A stretch of 64,000 bases of DNA, from NCBI RefSeq assembly GCF_002929825.1, contig NZ_PJJN01000037.1, positions 246,916 to 310,915 of the forward strand, given 5' to 3'. The DNA is from Cryobacterium sp. Y29 (GTDB lineage: Bacteria; Actinomycetota; Actinomycetes; Actinomycetales; Microbacteriaceae). Of the stretch, positions 30,401 through 38,972 are shown one piece after another. Numbering within the stretch: position 1 is the first letter of the stretch; every line of letters starts with the position of its first letter. Position numbers and translations under genes: made by a program. The notes below the pieces were generated by a model. The model was given only the letters and a program-made list of their open reading frames with translations, was not told the origin of the DNA and did no database searches.

Positions 30401-30860
30401 GTTGGGGGTGACCCCGGCGAGCGAGCTCGGTAACCTGCCCGGTGGCACCGAGGTGCTGCTTGCCGGAGTTCGGCGAGCCACGAACACGCCTCCGATGCGC
30501 GGCGGCCGCCGCGTGGTGTTCATCAGCCTCGACGATGGCACCGGCCCGGTCTCCAACGTCGTGTTCTTTCACGACGCGCAGGAGCGGGTCGGCGGGCACG
30601 TGTTCCAGACCAATTACATGCTCGTGCGCGGTCGTACCCGGCGCTCCGGTGCGCGCGGCGTCTCGGTGACCGGGGAGAATCTGTGGGACCTGTTCGATGT
30701 GGCCCGCCAAGTGAAGGAGCGGCACGCCGTTGAACGGGTGGCTGCCGAGGAAGCGGCCAGCGCAGCGGCCTACGCGGCCGAACTCGCCGCGCAGCCGGCT
30801 CAGCTGTCATCACGCCCCGGCGGCACCCTGCACCATCTCAATGCGGCGCAGAGCGCGTGA
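27429..30860 (+). CDS. dnaE2: Error-prone DNA polymerase III alpha subunit DnaE2 (ImuC)
   Basis: A 1143-residue C-family DNA polymerase of the DnaE2/ImuC type used in damage-induced mutagenesis. The N-terminal PHP domain begins 'FAHLHVASAYSTHYGVTLPEALAEQA'; its metal residues appear partly degenerate, as expected for DnaE2. The palm carries 'PDIDIDVES' near residue 428 and 'KLDILGV' near residue 584, giving the catalytic aspartates. A C-terminal OB-fold follows, and the length suits DnaE2 rather than DnaE1. It is preceded by a coupled DUF6504 gene, but ImuA' and ImuB are not in the window. A GTTCGAAC in the upstream region does not match the spacing of a LexA box. Confidence 0.93.
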   Translation: MSNALATSFAHLHVASAYSTHYGVTLPEALAEQAAAQGANFLAVTDRDGLYGAVKHVRACVAVAIRPGLGAELAVHDEEYRPLGRVVVLAHGHTNGRGYAALCRAVSSAHDGGAGQRSALTPGSTGPSISRDRLADLAGLASLTVLLGPDSDVGLAIARRDNADAAARLAHWQRALPAQAVVLEIVCHLAESGTVGSVTPATRMLALAENAGLPAVLSNAVRYGTPDEAVTADLADAARFLLPLAELETPQTNGQAWLKPAGAMRQVARMVVDAGLHDDGALERLLRDTEQLADRCSLDPVLDIGLGRPRMPEARIIGVTGDPVTELWRRATSGIADLYSASGSRAVEAAHAQLAHEMKTVEHLGFASYFLTVSRVADIIRGMGIRIQARGSGVGSVLNYALRTSSVEPIGNGLLWERFLSPERQTLPDIDIDVESARRHDIYREVFRAFGSDRVSLMSMTNAYRGRGAVRDAGLALGLPDAQINVIAKQMWRFNARDFRRALEEKPELEALAAEVRESQQLDLLVDLTAKLDRLPRHISVHPCGVILSDASLLDRTPVQASGMGLPMSQYDKHDMDPMGLIKLDILGVRMQSAMAHAVEEHHRLTGESIDLDRVPLDDPKTFELIRSTRTLGIFQIESPGQMELVGKLQPEVFNDLTVEISLFRPGPMKNNMPLKYLQARHGEVSPDYIHPRFEPILRETNGVVIFHEQVMRLFDELTGCGLGKADVFRRHLGKPERLPEIEEYVRERALARGFSVAVIDQVWTVLAGFGSFGFAKAHGAAFALPTYQSAWLKTHHPAAFLAGLLTHDPGMWPKDLIVAEARVLGVPVLPLDVQSSALDYRVEDLADGSQGIRLALPELVGSTETERERIAQHQPFGSLQDFRDRVHPRRRTFEALARVGALDTFIGYDRARRHELLAHIQSLRGTAVVIRADQLAFEVELPVPQYSGDRAGAITSLELRGRTQTDLELQDLNLAVGSHQMKRFHALFRELGVTPASELGNLPGGTEVLLAGVRRATNTPPMRGGRRVVFISLDDGTGPVSNVVFFHDAQERVGGHVFQTNYMLVRGRTRRSGARGVSVTGENLWDLFDVARQVKERHAVERVAAEEAASAAAYAAELAAQPAQLSSRPGGTLHHLNAAQSA

Positions 30861-30922
30861 GACGGCGCTAACGGCCCACCACTATTTAGGCGGTGCTACG
30901 GGCACACCATTCCTGAGCGGCG

Positions 30923-33250
30923 CTACTGGTCAGGGGTGATGGGAGCGGCATCCGGCGGAGCGACCGGCGGAGCTGCCGGCGGAGCGACCGGCGGAGCGAC
31001 CGGCGGAGCTGCCGGCGGAGCGACCGGCGGCGCCACAACCGGCGGAGCGACCGGTGGCGCCACGACCACGGGCGGTGGAATGTACTTGGGGGCGAGTTCG
31101 TCGAAGGCATCTCCGCCGTACTTGGCGTTGACGACCGACATCACGACCGGCCACATGCGATGCCGGGCCGTCGCGATCTGGTCACGTCCAAAGAACTGCC
31201 GCCGCTGGCTGAGCGCTCCGGTCACGCTCACCACGGCGACCACCGTGGCCACCTTGGTGCTGGCGCCGCTCATCCAGGTGTCTTTGGCACTATCCGTCGT
31301 TCCGGTCTTGCCGATCATCGGCACCGCAGGCAGTGCTTTGGCGTTGGATTGCCGCCCGGTGCCGCTCGTCATCACCCGATGCATGGCGTAGGCCATGCCA
31401 GCCGCGACCGTCGAATCGACTGATTGCGTGCACACCGACGGCGGCACCGGAATCTCCACCCCACCCGGACTGACGATGCGGTCGATGGCAATCGGCGAAC
31501 AGGTGACGCCCTTGTTGGCGATGCCGGCGAAGGCGACGGCCATGGTTAGCGGCGCAACCTCATTGGTTCCGATCACGGTTGCTGCGGACTGCGAGAGCGG
31601 GTTGCCATCGGCCCGGTGCACCCCGAACGCCTCCGCAGTTTTGCGGATGCCGCACAGGTCGAGCCGCTTCGCCATGCCGATGAAGCCGGTATTGATCGAA
31701 CCTACAGTGGCCTGCAGCGCGCTGTAATTGGCGCCGGATTCGTTGGCATCGTTGCGCGGGTTGAAGGGCCGTTTATCCTTGTCATAATTCTGAGGCCCCA
31801 GGCAGCTGTCCTGGAAGGTGCCCCATTTCGCCTTGCGCCGGGAATCGACACGTTCGTTGAGCGAGTGGCCCTCCTTGAGCCACTCGGCCAGGGTGAAAAC
31901 CTTGTAGGTCGATCCGGGTTGGAATCCGAGCGAGCCGCCCTCGGCGAAGTCGGTGGCGTAATTGATACCGGTGTAGTTGGCTCCGGTCGCCTGCACTATG
32001 GGGTCCTGGCTGTAGTCCTTGTTCTGGGTCATGGCGAGTACTCGACCAGTACCGACCTGCACACTCGTGATCACCGCGCCGACATCGCCGCCAGCGTAGA
32101 CCTTGGGAACCTGCTGGTTCATGGTGGTGACGGCCGCGTTCTGCACGTCGAGATCAAGGGTTGTGTATACGTCGTAGCCGCCCCGGCGGAAGTTGAGCAT
32201 ACGAGCGGCAGCATCGGTGCCGAAGGTGGGATCGTTCTGCAGAATCTTGGTCACATAGTCGCAGAAGAACGCGTTGGCCGCGGCGGTCTGGCAGCCCGTG
32301 CTCGGTTCGGTGATCACGGGTTCGACCGGTAACGCCACGGCGGCGTCATAGTCGGAATTCGTGATTTTCTTATAACGCAGCATCTCGCGCAGAATGTAGT
32401 CGCGGCGTTGTTTGTTGGCCGCGTAACCGTTTGCGGCTCCGTTGGTCTCGCTCGCGGGTTTGTCAAGCTGAAACTTCACCGGGTTGTTCACGATCGCGAC
32501 CAGGCTCGCCGCCTGCGTCACAGTGAGGTTGGCCGCGGTGGTATTGAAGTAGTAATTGGCTGCGGCCTCGATGCCGTAGACCGTGCCCCCGAAGCCGGTG
32601 ATATTGAAGTATTGCTGCAGTATGTCGTGCTTGCTGTACTCTTTCTCGACTCCGATGGCGAGCCGCATTTCCTTGAGTTTGCGATCAGGCGTGGTCTCGG
32701 TCGCCGCGCTGTAGCACGCGTCGTGCGCCCGCTTCTCGGTGAGCAGCTCGCACTTCTGCACGAGCACATTCTTCACATACTGCTGCGTGATAGACGACCC
32801 ACCCTGCGTGTTTCCCCCGGCCACCGTCGTGGCCGTGGCCCGCAACGTGCCCTGCAAATCCACCCCGCCATGCTCGTAGAAGCGAGGGTCTTCTCCCGAC
32901 ACCGCGGCATCCTTCGCAAACTGGCTGATCGCATCCCAACTCACCTCGATGCGGTTTTGATCGTAGAACGAGGCGAGTAGTTCGGCCGTTCCGTCGCTGC
33001 GAGTGGCGAAGATGTCACTCTTCTGCGACAGAGGCTCGATGTTGACGTAACCCGGCAGATTCTCGAACACCGAGATCGTGTTGGTCGCAGCTATGCCCGA
33101 GAGCGCCACGACCGGGGTCACCGACACGGCGACCAGAATGCCCGCTGCCGCGCTCATGGCGACGAACCCGAGCAGGCCGCCCAGAACGCCATGAAGAGAA
33201 CGCCGCCATGATTGGGCCACGCCAGCCGGAACCTCGGTCACCTGAACCAC
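30923..33250 (-). CDS. Bifunctional penicillin-binding protein (class A PBP)
   Basis: A 775-residue peptidoglycan glycosyltransferase/transpeptidase anchored by one N-terminal span (near residues 20-60). The glycosyltransferase domain has 'SGEDPRFYEHGGVD' with its catalytic Glu, and 'GGSSITQQYVKN'. The transpeptidase domain has the SxxK motif in 'PGSTYKVF' and 'KTGTTDSAKDTW'. The C-terminus is a low-complexity tail of A-P-P-V units coded by 12-bp repeats. A GTG at 33250 with a GGGGG site is chosen; a GTG at 33289 is also possible. It lies downstream of a flotillin gene and has no obvious operon partner. Confidence 0.9.
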   Translation of the reverse strand: MVQVTEVPAGVAQSWRRSLHGVLGGLLGFVAMSAAAGILVAVSVTPVVALSGIAATNTISVFENLPGYVNIEPLSQKSDIFATRSDGTAELLASFYDQNRIEVSWDAISQFAKDAAVSGEDPRFYEHGGVDLQGTLRATATTVAGGNTQGGSSITQQYVKNVLVQKCELLTEKRAHDACYSAATETTPDRKLKEMRLAIGVEKEYSKHDILQQYFNITGFGGTVYGIEAAANYYFNTTAANLTVTQAASLVAIVNNPVKFQLDKPASETNGAANGYAANKQRRDYILREMLRYKKITNSDYDAAVALPVEPVITEPSTGCQTAAANAFFCDYVTKILQNDPTFGTDAAARMLNFRRGGYDVYTTLDLDVQNAAVTTMNQQVPKVYAGGDVGAVITSVQVGTGRVLAMTQNKDYSQDPIVQATGANYTGINYATDFAEGGSLGFQPGSTYKVFTLAEWLKEGHSLNERVDSRRKAKWGTFQDSCLGPQNYDKDKRPFNPRNDANESGANYSALQATVGSINTGFIGMAKRLDLCGIRKTAEAFGVHRADGNPLSQSAATVIGTNEVAPLTMAVAFAGIANKGVTCSPIAIDRIVSPGGVEIPVPPSVCTQSVDSTVAAGMAYAMHRVMTSGTGRQSNAKALPAVPMIGKTGTTDSAKDTWMSGASTKVATVVAVVSVTGALSQRRQFFGRDQIATARHRMWPVVMSVVNAKYGGDAFDELAPKYIPPPVVVAPPVAPPVVAPPVAPPAAPPVAPPVAPPAAPPVAPPDAAPITPDQ
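30953..31078. repeat. 12-bp tandem repeats coding the PBP Ala/Pro/Val tail
   Basis: Mostly 12-base units (CGGCGGAGCGAC and variants, some interrupted by CGCCACAAC/CGACCACG) encoding repeated A-P-P-(V/A) in the PBP C-terminus. Copy-number change would keep the frame. Confidence 0.85.
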
Positions 33251-33367
33251 GTTTACCCCCCAGCGAATCCACCCGATACGAAAGCCCACGCCTGCACTTC
33301 GGTACGTGACTAAAAGTCATGTTAGTCATATGTGGGTGCTCATGGGGCCAGCTGGCCGATCGGAGAA

Positions 33368-33384
33368 GGTATCGGCTTGATACC
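33368..33384. terminator. Hairpin in the flotillin-PBP intergenic region
   Basis: GGTATC/GATACC with a five-base loop, flanked by AGAA and TTTTCT. A second inverted repeat, CGCGCTG/CAGCGCG, lies at 33446-33466 nearer the flotillin stop. Either could end flotillin transcription, but neither has a classic U-run. Confidence 0.3.
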
Positions 33385-33509
33385 GTTTTCTCAGGCTCTA
33401 CCCGTGCCGTCATGCTCGGGCAGGCGCTGACCACGCACGACTGAGCGCGCTGGGATCTTCAGCGCGGGGTGCAGTTTGGCGATCTTTGTGCCCTGCCTGG
33501 CCGTATTCG

Positions 33510-35096
33510 CTACGGCAGCAGGTGGTCGCCTTCCTTTTTGGAGAGCTGCGCCGCAGCGGCGTCCATCGCCGCCGATGAAGACACTGACGACGGAGCAACC
33601 GCCGGAACCGCTGCTGCCGGTGCGGTGGCGGTCGATGTCGGGGCTGGCGTCGTGTCATAACCGGCAGCGCCGGTCGCAGTCGAACGCGTCGACGCGACAG
33701 TGGGTGAAACGGATGCACCGGCGTGCGTGGCCGCGGCGTTCCGCAGGGCGGCTCCGGCTGTTCCACCGAGCAACCCGCCGAGAAGGTCCTTGATGCCGAT
33801 TCCCATGGTGGAGCCGAGCACGGCGTCAACCTCGCTGAAGCCCGACGCGACGTTCTTGGAGAGTTGGCTGGCGCCATCCGTTGAAATGACGGTGAGCTGG
33901 TCGATGTTGCCCATCGGGGCGGCGAGCTCGTGCGCAATCTGCGGAAGCATTTCCACCAGGCGCAGCTGAATGAGCGCCTCGGACTGCTGGGCAACGGCCT
34001 CGGCGGAAAGACGGGTGGCCGTGGCCTCGGCGGTACCACGGGCGAGAATGGCATCGGCCTCGGCCTGACCCTCGGCGCGGGTGGCGTCGGCGTTGGCGAC
34101 ACGACTGTCGCGATCAGCGGTGGCCTTGGCGACGGATGCCTCGGCGGCAGCGATGGCGGTCACCCGGATGCGGTAGGCGTCGGCGTCGGCGATCGCGTTG
34201 ACTTCGGATTCCAGCTCGGCCTTGCGCAGGCTGGCGCGGCGCTGGGCGGTGAGTTCCTGCTCCTGCACGATGGCCTGCTGCGCCTTCGCCTCGGCGAGGG
34301 GCTTTGACGCGGCGGCCTCGGCAGAGGCCTTGTCGGTGTCGAGCTGCAACGCAGCTTTACGCAGGGCGAGAGTGTTCTGTGCTTCGGCAATGGCCTGCTC
34401 GGCGGTGATCAAAGCTTCCTGTGACTCGCGGTTCGCCACGTGCTCAGCCACCTCCGCCTGACGACGCACCTTGGCCTGCTCGGCACGGCCGATATCGCGG
34501 ATGTAGTCGTTCTCGTCGGTGATGCCCTTGATCTCGAATGAGTCAACGTCGAGGCCCTGGTTAGCGAGCGACTCCCGAGCGGTGGCGAGCACCGAGGTGC
34601 CGAGCTCATCTCGCTTTTGAATGACGGTCATCACGTCGGTCGCGCCGATCGACGAACGCAACGAGCCGCTCAGTACTTCCTGTGCGAAGCCGTCGATGTT
34701 CTTGTCCTGGCCGAGAAACCGCTGGGCTGCGGCACGAATCGACTGCGGTGCGTCCCCGACCTTGACGATGGCCACGGCGTCGACGGAGAGCGTGATGCCG
34801 TTGCGGTCCTGCGCGACTGCAGTGATCTCGATCGCCCGGCTGCGCAGGCTGATCTTGAACGCCTTCTGAAAGAAGGGCGTGATGAAGACACCCTGTCCGT
34901 GCACGACGCGCTGGCCGGACTCCTCGAGCGTGGCCCCATCGACGATGGTTTTGCGGCTCTTCTTGCCGGTGATGATGAGGGCCTCATCGGGCCCCGCGTT
35001 CTTGTAGATCGTCTTGGCGTAAATCAGGCCGATGAGCAAAACCACAACGATTGTGAAAATGATCCCGGGGATCGGGCTGAACAGAAAATCGAGCAT
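33510..35096 (-). CDS. Flotillin-like SPFH/band 7 protein
   Basis: A 528-residue flotillin family protein that marks ordered membrane domains. It has one N-terminal span ('PGIIFTIVVVLLIGLIYAK'), then a SPFH domain ('EALIITGKKSRKTI', 'GQGVFITPFFQKAFKISLRSR'), and a long Ala/Glu-rich coiled coil (about residues 200-400) of the flotillin C-terminal type with 'EAEAxA' repeats. A low-complexity Ala/Thr/Ser/Pro tail follows. The ATG at 35096 has AAAGGA just upstream. The neighbouring gene on the other strand is a UPF0114 membrane protein. Confidence 0.9.
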   Translation of the reverse strand: MLDFLFSPIPGIIFTIVVVLLIGLIYAKTIYKNAGPDEALIITGKKSRKTIVDGATLEESGQRVVHGQGVFITPFFQKAFKISLRSRAIEITAVAQDRNGITLSVDAVAIVKVGDAPQSIRAAAQRFLGQDKNIDGFAQEVLSGSLRSSIGATDVMTVIQKRDELGTSVLATARESLANQGLDVDSFEIKGITDENDYIRDIGRAEQAKVRRQAEVAEHVANRESQEALITAEQAIAEAQNTLALRKAALQLDTDKASAEAAASKPLAEAKAQQAIVQEQELTAQRRASLRKAELESEVNAIADADAYRIRVTAIAAAEASVAKATADRDSRVANADATRAEGQAEADAILARGTAEATATRLSAEAVAQQSEALIQLRLVEMLPQIAHELAAPMGNIDQLTVISTDGASQLSKNVASGFSEVDAVLGSTMGIGIKDLLGGLLGGTAGAALRNAAATHAGASVSPTVASTRSTATGAAGYDTTPAPTSTATAPAAAVPAVAPSSVSSSAAMDAAAAQLSKKEGDHLLP

Positions 35097-35302
35097 GGAG
35101 TCCTTTCGAGGCGCGTGGCGCGTACGTCGTTTCGGTGATCCGGTCTGTCTCCCGTGTCGCCGAGCTGTGAGTTCAGTCTCGCAGGCCACTGCGCCGGATG
35201 CGAAGGGTGTCGCGACAGCACCTACTCGGGCGCTGCCACCTCGGGCAACCGAGCCCTCCGCTCACAGGGGGTTCACACTCGGGCTCCATTTATGATCAAG
35301 CG

Positions 35303-36157
35303 GTGACTGAAGCAGCCCTCCCCCGCCCTTTCCGCCCTCAGTCCCGCTGGGTACGCAGCGTCGGGCTCATGATCTTCTTCAGCCGCTGGCTGCAGGCACC
35401 CCTCTATATCGGGCTCATCATCGCGCAGATCATCTACGTGATCGTGTTCATGGTGGAGCTCATCAACCTCGGTGGCGACGTCTGGACGTCATTGACCGTG
35501 CCCGGCGACGACGGTGGCATCCACGTTGAAGAAGCAGCGATCATGCTCTCCGTGCTCGGCCTGATCGACGTCGTGATGATTGCGAATCTGCTGATCATGG
35601 TCATCATCGGCGGCTATGAGACGTTCGTCTCGCGTATCCGTTTAGATGGCCACCCCGACCAGCCGGAGTGGCTCAGCCACGTCAACGCGAACGTGCTCAA
35701 GGTCAAACTCGCCATGGCCATCGTGGGAATCTCGTCAATTCACCTGCTCAAAACCTTTATCGAGGTCGGCGATCTGGCCGCGCGCGGCACCTCGATCGAC
35801 TCCGGCCCGAGAGAGACCATCACCGGCAACGTCTACACCTGGGACGGCGTGCTCTGGCAGGTCATCATCCACATGGTGTTCATCCTCTCGGCGATCGCGC
35901 TGGCATGGATCGACCGCATGTCCCAGGCCGGGCACGCAGCGCCGCCCACACCATCACCCGCGGTCGTGCATGGACCGGCCATCGCCCCGGAGCCGGTCAC
36001 GGCCCTGAGTGCCGCGCCCATCCGTCGCGAACTCGCGCCAACGGCATCCACCGGTATCGCCCTGCACTTGACCCAACTGGGTCAACTGCGTGACGCAGGC
36101 GTCGTCACGGACGCCGAGTTCGTCGCGAAAAAGACGGAGCTGCTCGCCCGCTACTAA
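35303..36157 (+). CDS. UPF0114 (YqhA-type) membrane protein with C-terminal SHOCT domain
   Basis: A 284-residue membrane protein. Residues about 20-200 have the UPF0114/YqhA pattern with four hydrophobic segments ('FFSRWLQAPLYIGLIIAQ', 'IMLSVLGLIDVVMIANLLIMVIIGGYETFVS', 'VKLAMAIVGISSIHLLKTFI', 'QVIIHMVFILSAIALAWIDR'). The last 30 residues, 'LTQLGQLRDAGVVTDAEFVAKKTELLARY', are a SHOCT motif, which is common in oligomerising or membrane-associated actinobacterial proteins. The start is GTG, six bases after a TATGAT hexamer (leaderless). Its function is unknown. Confidence 0.85.
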   Translation: MTEAALPRPFRPQSRWVRSVGLMIFFSRWLQAPLYIGLIIAQIIYVIVFMVELINLGGDVWTSLTVPGDDGGIHVEEAAIMLSVLGLIDVVMIANLLIMVIIGGYETFVSRIRLDGHPDQPEWLSHVNANVLKVKLAMAIVGISSIHLLKTFIEVGDLAARGTSIDSGPRETITGNVYTWDGVLWQVIIHMVFILSAIALAWIDRMSQAGHAAPPTPSPAVVHGPAIAPEPVTALSAAPIRRELAPTASTGIALHLTQLGQLRDAGVVTDAEFVAKKTELLARY

Positions 36158-36261
36158 GACGCGACCCTCTGAATGAGTTCTTTCAGAACGCGTACCTGCT
36201 CGGTATCGGAGCCGCCGGGCCGCGTCGCGGGCCGTGAGCCCCGTCCTTGCAGCGGATGCTG

Positions 36262-37965
36262 TTAGCGCTTGAGTCCCGGAAACTGGTCGTCGCGCCACTC
36301 GTCCGGCAGTCGGATGTCCGAACCGGCCGCGTCGTCTTCACGCTCGCGCAGCTCGACCCGGCGAATCTTGCCCGAGATGGTCTTGGGCAGGTCGAAAAAC
36401 TCCACCCGCCGCACCCTCATATAGGCCGGCAGCCCGGTGCGGGCGTGTCGCAGCACGGCTTCTGCGGTCTCCGCCGTCGGTTCCCAGCCCGGCGCGAGAT
36501 GAATGTAGGCCTTGGGAATGTTCAGCCTGGTTGCGTCGGGAGCGGGAACGACAGCGGCCTCGGCGACCGCGGGATGTTCGAGCAGAACGCTCTCCACCTC
36601 GAACGGCGATACCTTGTAGTCGCTCGACTTGAAGACGTCGTCGGTGCGGCCGATGAAGGTGAGGTAGCCATCGGAATCCACCGTGGCGACATCGCCGGTG
36701 TGAAAAAATCCGCCGCGAATGGCGTGCGCGGTGAGGTCGGGTTCGCCGTGGTAGCCGCTCATGAGGTTGACTGGGCTCTGCGAGAGGTCGAGGCAGATTT
36801 CGCCCTCGTCGGCGGGCAACTCGGTGATCGGGTCGAGCAGCTTGATCGCGACGCCGGGCAAGGGCAGGCCCATCGACCCGGCCTTCAGCACGGATCCGGG
36901 ACCGTTTCCGACGATTGCGGTGGTCTCGGTTTGGCCGAACCCGTCGCGAATGGTGAGCTTCCAGCCGTTGTCGATCTGCCGGATCACCTCGGGGTTGAGC
37001 GGTTCTCCAGCCGAGAGCAACTCGCGGAGGCTAGCCGGGCGGGCGCCGACATCCGCTTGAATGAGCATGCGCCAGACTGTCGGCGGTGCGCAGAACGTGT
37101 TGACCTCGGCGCGGTGCAGCTGCGCAATCAGGGCGGCGGGGTCGAACTTGGAATAGTTGTAGACGAACACGGTCGCCTCGGCGATCCACGGGGCGAAGAA
37201 GCAGCTCCAGGCGTGCTTGCCCCAACCGGGCGAGCTGATGGCGAGATGCACGTCGCCGGGACGCAGGCCCAGCCAGTACATGGTGGAGAGGTGGCCGACC
37301 GGGTAGGAGGTCTGCGAGTGCAGCACCATCTTGGGCTTGCTTGTCGTGCCGGAGGTGAAGTAGATCAACGAGGGATCGGCGGATTCCACGACCGTGGTGA
37401 TGGGTTCCGGGGTCACCTGGTAGGCATCCGCGAAGTCGGACCACCCAGGGAGGGCCGCGCCGACAGCGATGCGGGTGTAGTCGCCGGGAACGTCGTCGAA
37501 TTTGACCGCGTCGGCCGAGTTGGCGATCACGTGGGCGACGCCGCCGCGCTGCACGCGATCCGCCAGGTCGTGCGAGGCGAGCACGGCGCTCGTGGGCATG
37601 ATGACGGCGCCGACCTTCATAATGGCGAGCATCGCCTCCCAGATCTCCCGCTGGTTGCCAAGCATGAGCATGACGTGGTCGCCACGCCCGACGCCGTGGT
37701 GGCTGAGCCAGGTGGCGACCTGGTCGGATCGATGGGCCATCTCATCAAAGGTGAGTTTTTGCTCGCTGCCGTCTTCTTCGACGATCCACAGCGCGATTTT
37801 GTCATTGCCGCGGGCGAGCACGTCGAACCAGTCGGTGGCCCAGTTGAAGTGTTCTCCCACATCTGGCCAGCGAAATTCCTGGGCGGCGCGAGCGTGATCG
37901 TCGCGCAGGGCCAAAAGCTGGTCGCGTGCGGCACGGTAGTTACTCGTGCTCACCTGGTGTGTCAT
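36262..37965 (-). CDS. AMP-dependent acyl-CoA synthetase
   Basis: A 567-residue ANL-superfamily acyl-CoA ligase. The phosphate loop is 'YFTSGTTSKPKMV', the adenine motif 'DGFGQTETT' and the hinge 'SGYHGEPDLTAHAIRGGFFHTGDVATVDSDGYLTFIGRTDDVFKSSDYKVSPFEVE' region is complete, with the catalytic Lys in 'PKTISGKIRR'. The overall pattern is that of medium-chain or acetyl/propionyl-CoA synthetase-like proteins. AGGAG lies ten bases upstream of the ATG; the open frame extends upstream to 38616 but overlaps the divergent acetyltransferase. The acyl substrate cannot be fixed from sequence. Confidence 0.9.
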   Translation of the reverse strand: MTHQVSTSNYRAARDQLLALRDDHARAAQEFRWPDVGEHFNWATDWFDVLARGNDKIALWIVEEDGSEQKLTFDEMAHRSDQVATWLSHHGVGRGDHVMLMLGNQREIWEAMLAIMKVGAVIMPTSAVLASHDLADRVQRGGVAHVIANSADAVKFDDVPGDYTRIAVGAALPGWSDFADAYQVTPEPITTVVESADPSLIYFTSGTTSKPKMVLHSQTSYPVGHLSTMYWLGLRPGDVHLAISSPGWGKHAWSCFFAPWIAEATVFVYNYSKFDPAALIAQLHRAEVNTFCAPPTVWRMLIQADVGARPASLRELLSAGEPLNPEVIRQIDNGWKLTIRDGFGQTETTAIVGNGPGSVLKAGSMGLPLPGVAIKLLDPITELPADEGEICLDLSQSPVNLMSGYHGEPDLTAHAIRGGFFHTGDVATVDSDGYLTFIGRTDDVFKSSDYKVSPFEVESVLLEHPAVAEAAVVPAPDATRLNIPKAYIHLAPGWEPTAETAEAVLRHARTGLPAYMRVRRVEFFDLPKTISGKIRRVELREREDDAAGSDIRLPDEWRDDQFPGLKR

Positions 37966-38199
37966 ACGCCGTTGTCTCCTTGAACGAGCCGCCACGAGCG
38001 AAACGGCGACAGTACATTCTCTCAGGGCTGTGGCTCGGCCCATACCGGGCCTGGCCGATAGCAGCTCGCACGAATCGGATGCCCGCGAGCTTGCCCGAGC
38101 CGAGGAGGGTGGGCAGACTGATGACCACGTGTCCCTGCGGGATGTGTCGGTCGGGGCCATGAACAGCAGCCTTATCGTGCACTGGCCTATCGTTAATGG

Positions 38200-38700
38200 G
38201 TGACCTACTCGATTCGTTCCCTGATTCCCGCCGATCTGCCGCTCGTACTCGCGCTCAACAATGCTGCGGTTCCCGCGGTCAACGAGTTGGATGCCGACGC
38301 GCTGGCCGCGCTCGTCGAGCACAGCAATCTTGCCGTTGCTGTCGTTGACGACGCTACGTCCGACATCGCCATCGGCTTCGCAATTCTGTTCATCGCCGGG
38401 GCCGAATACGCGAGTGAGAACTACCGCTGGTTCTCCAGCCGGTCCACCGATTTTCTCTACGTCGACCGCATCGTCGTGGCCGACGGGTATCGCGGGCAGG
38501 GCCTCGGCCAGGTGCTCTACGACGCCATCTTTGGGGCTGCCCGCCGTCTGAACCTCACCGAGGTGTTCTGCGAGGTCAACCTGGAGCCGCCGAACCCGGG
38601 CTCGCTCGCTTTTCACGACCGCCTCGGCTTCGCCCCGGTTGGCCAGCTGTCAACCAAGGGCGACACCGTCGTCGTGAGCCTGCTCGCGGCGTCCGTTTAG
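38200..38700 (+). CDS. GNAT family N-acetyltransferase
   Basis: A 166-residue GNAT protein. The acetyl-CoA pyrophosphate loop is 'VVADGYRGQGLGQVLYDAIF' near residue 95, followed by 'EVNLEPPNPGSLAFHDRLGF'. It begins 'TYSIRSLIPADLPLVLALNNAAVPAVNEL', typical of a predicted small-molecule acetyltransferase subgroup. The start is GTG, six bases after TATCGT (leaderless). The substrate is unknown. It is divergent from the acyl-CoA synthetase. Confidence 0.88.
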   Translation: MTYSIRSLIPADLPLVLALNNAAVPAVNELDADALAALVEHSNLAVAVVDDATSDIAIGFAILFIAGAEYASENYRWFSSRSTDFLYVDRIVVADGYRGQGLGQVLYDAIFGAARRLNLTEVFCEVNLEPPNPGSLAFHDRLGFAPVGQLSTKGDTVVVSLLAASV

Positions 38701-38761
38701 GGAAGACCGCTGTCACTGATGGTGGCTAGTCGTTCGTCGTGTCGATATTCGGGTCAATTTT

Positions 38762-38868
38762 CTGTATACACAGTCGAAAGTCGCTGAATCCATTCATCTG
38801 ACCAGTCGTTGAAGGTACGGCTTTGCGTCCGCGGAAACGGAGGCAGACATACTGCTCTGTATACATAG
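38762..38868. promoter_or_regulatory. Two CTGTATACA(C/T)AG palindromic sites
   Basis: Near-identical palindromic elements occur at 38762-38773 and 38857-38868, 95 bp apart, in the 272-bp region before the small zinc-ribbon gene. TGTATACA cores are typical of dimeric regulator operators (GntR-type and others); the factor is unknown. Confidence 0.45.
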
Positions 38869-38972
38869 ATCAGCTGAAAGTTCAAGGGGGTGCGGCAACA
38901 GGTAATTGCCCCCTATGGTCTAGTGGACGCGAGTTACCGCTTGCGCAGAACCAAGCCAAGGGACCACCCTCG

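Noticed and set aside
36262..38616. Longer start for the acyl-CoA synthetase (open to 38616)
   Set aside because: The extension overlaps the divergent acetyltransferase gene and lacks family similarity; the ATG at 37965 matches the normal N-terminus and has a ribosome site.
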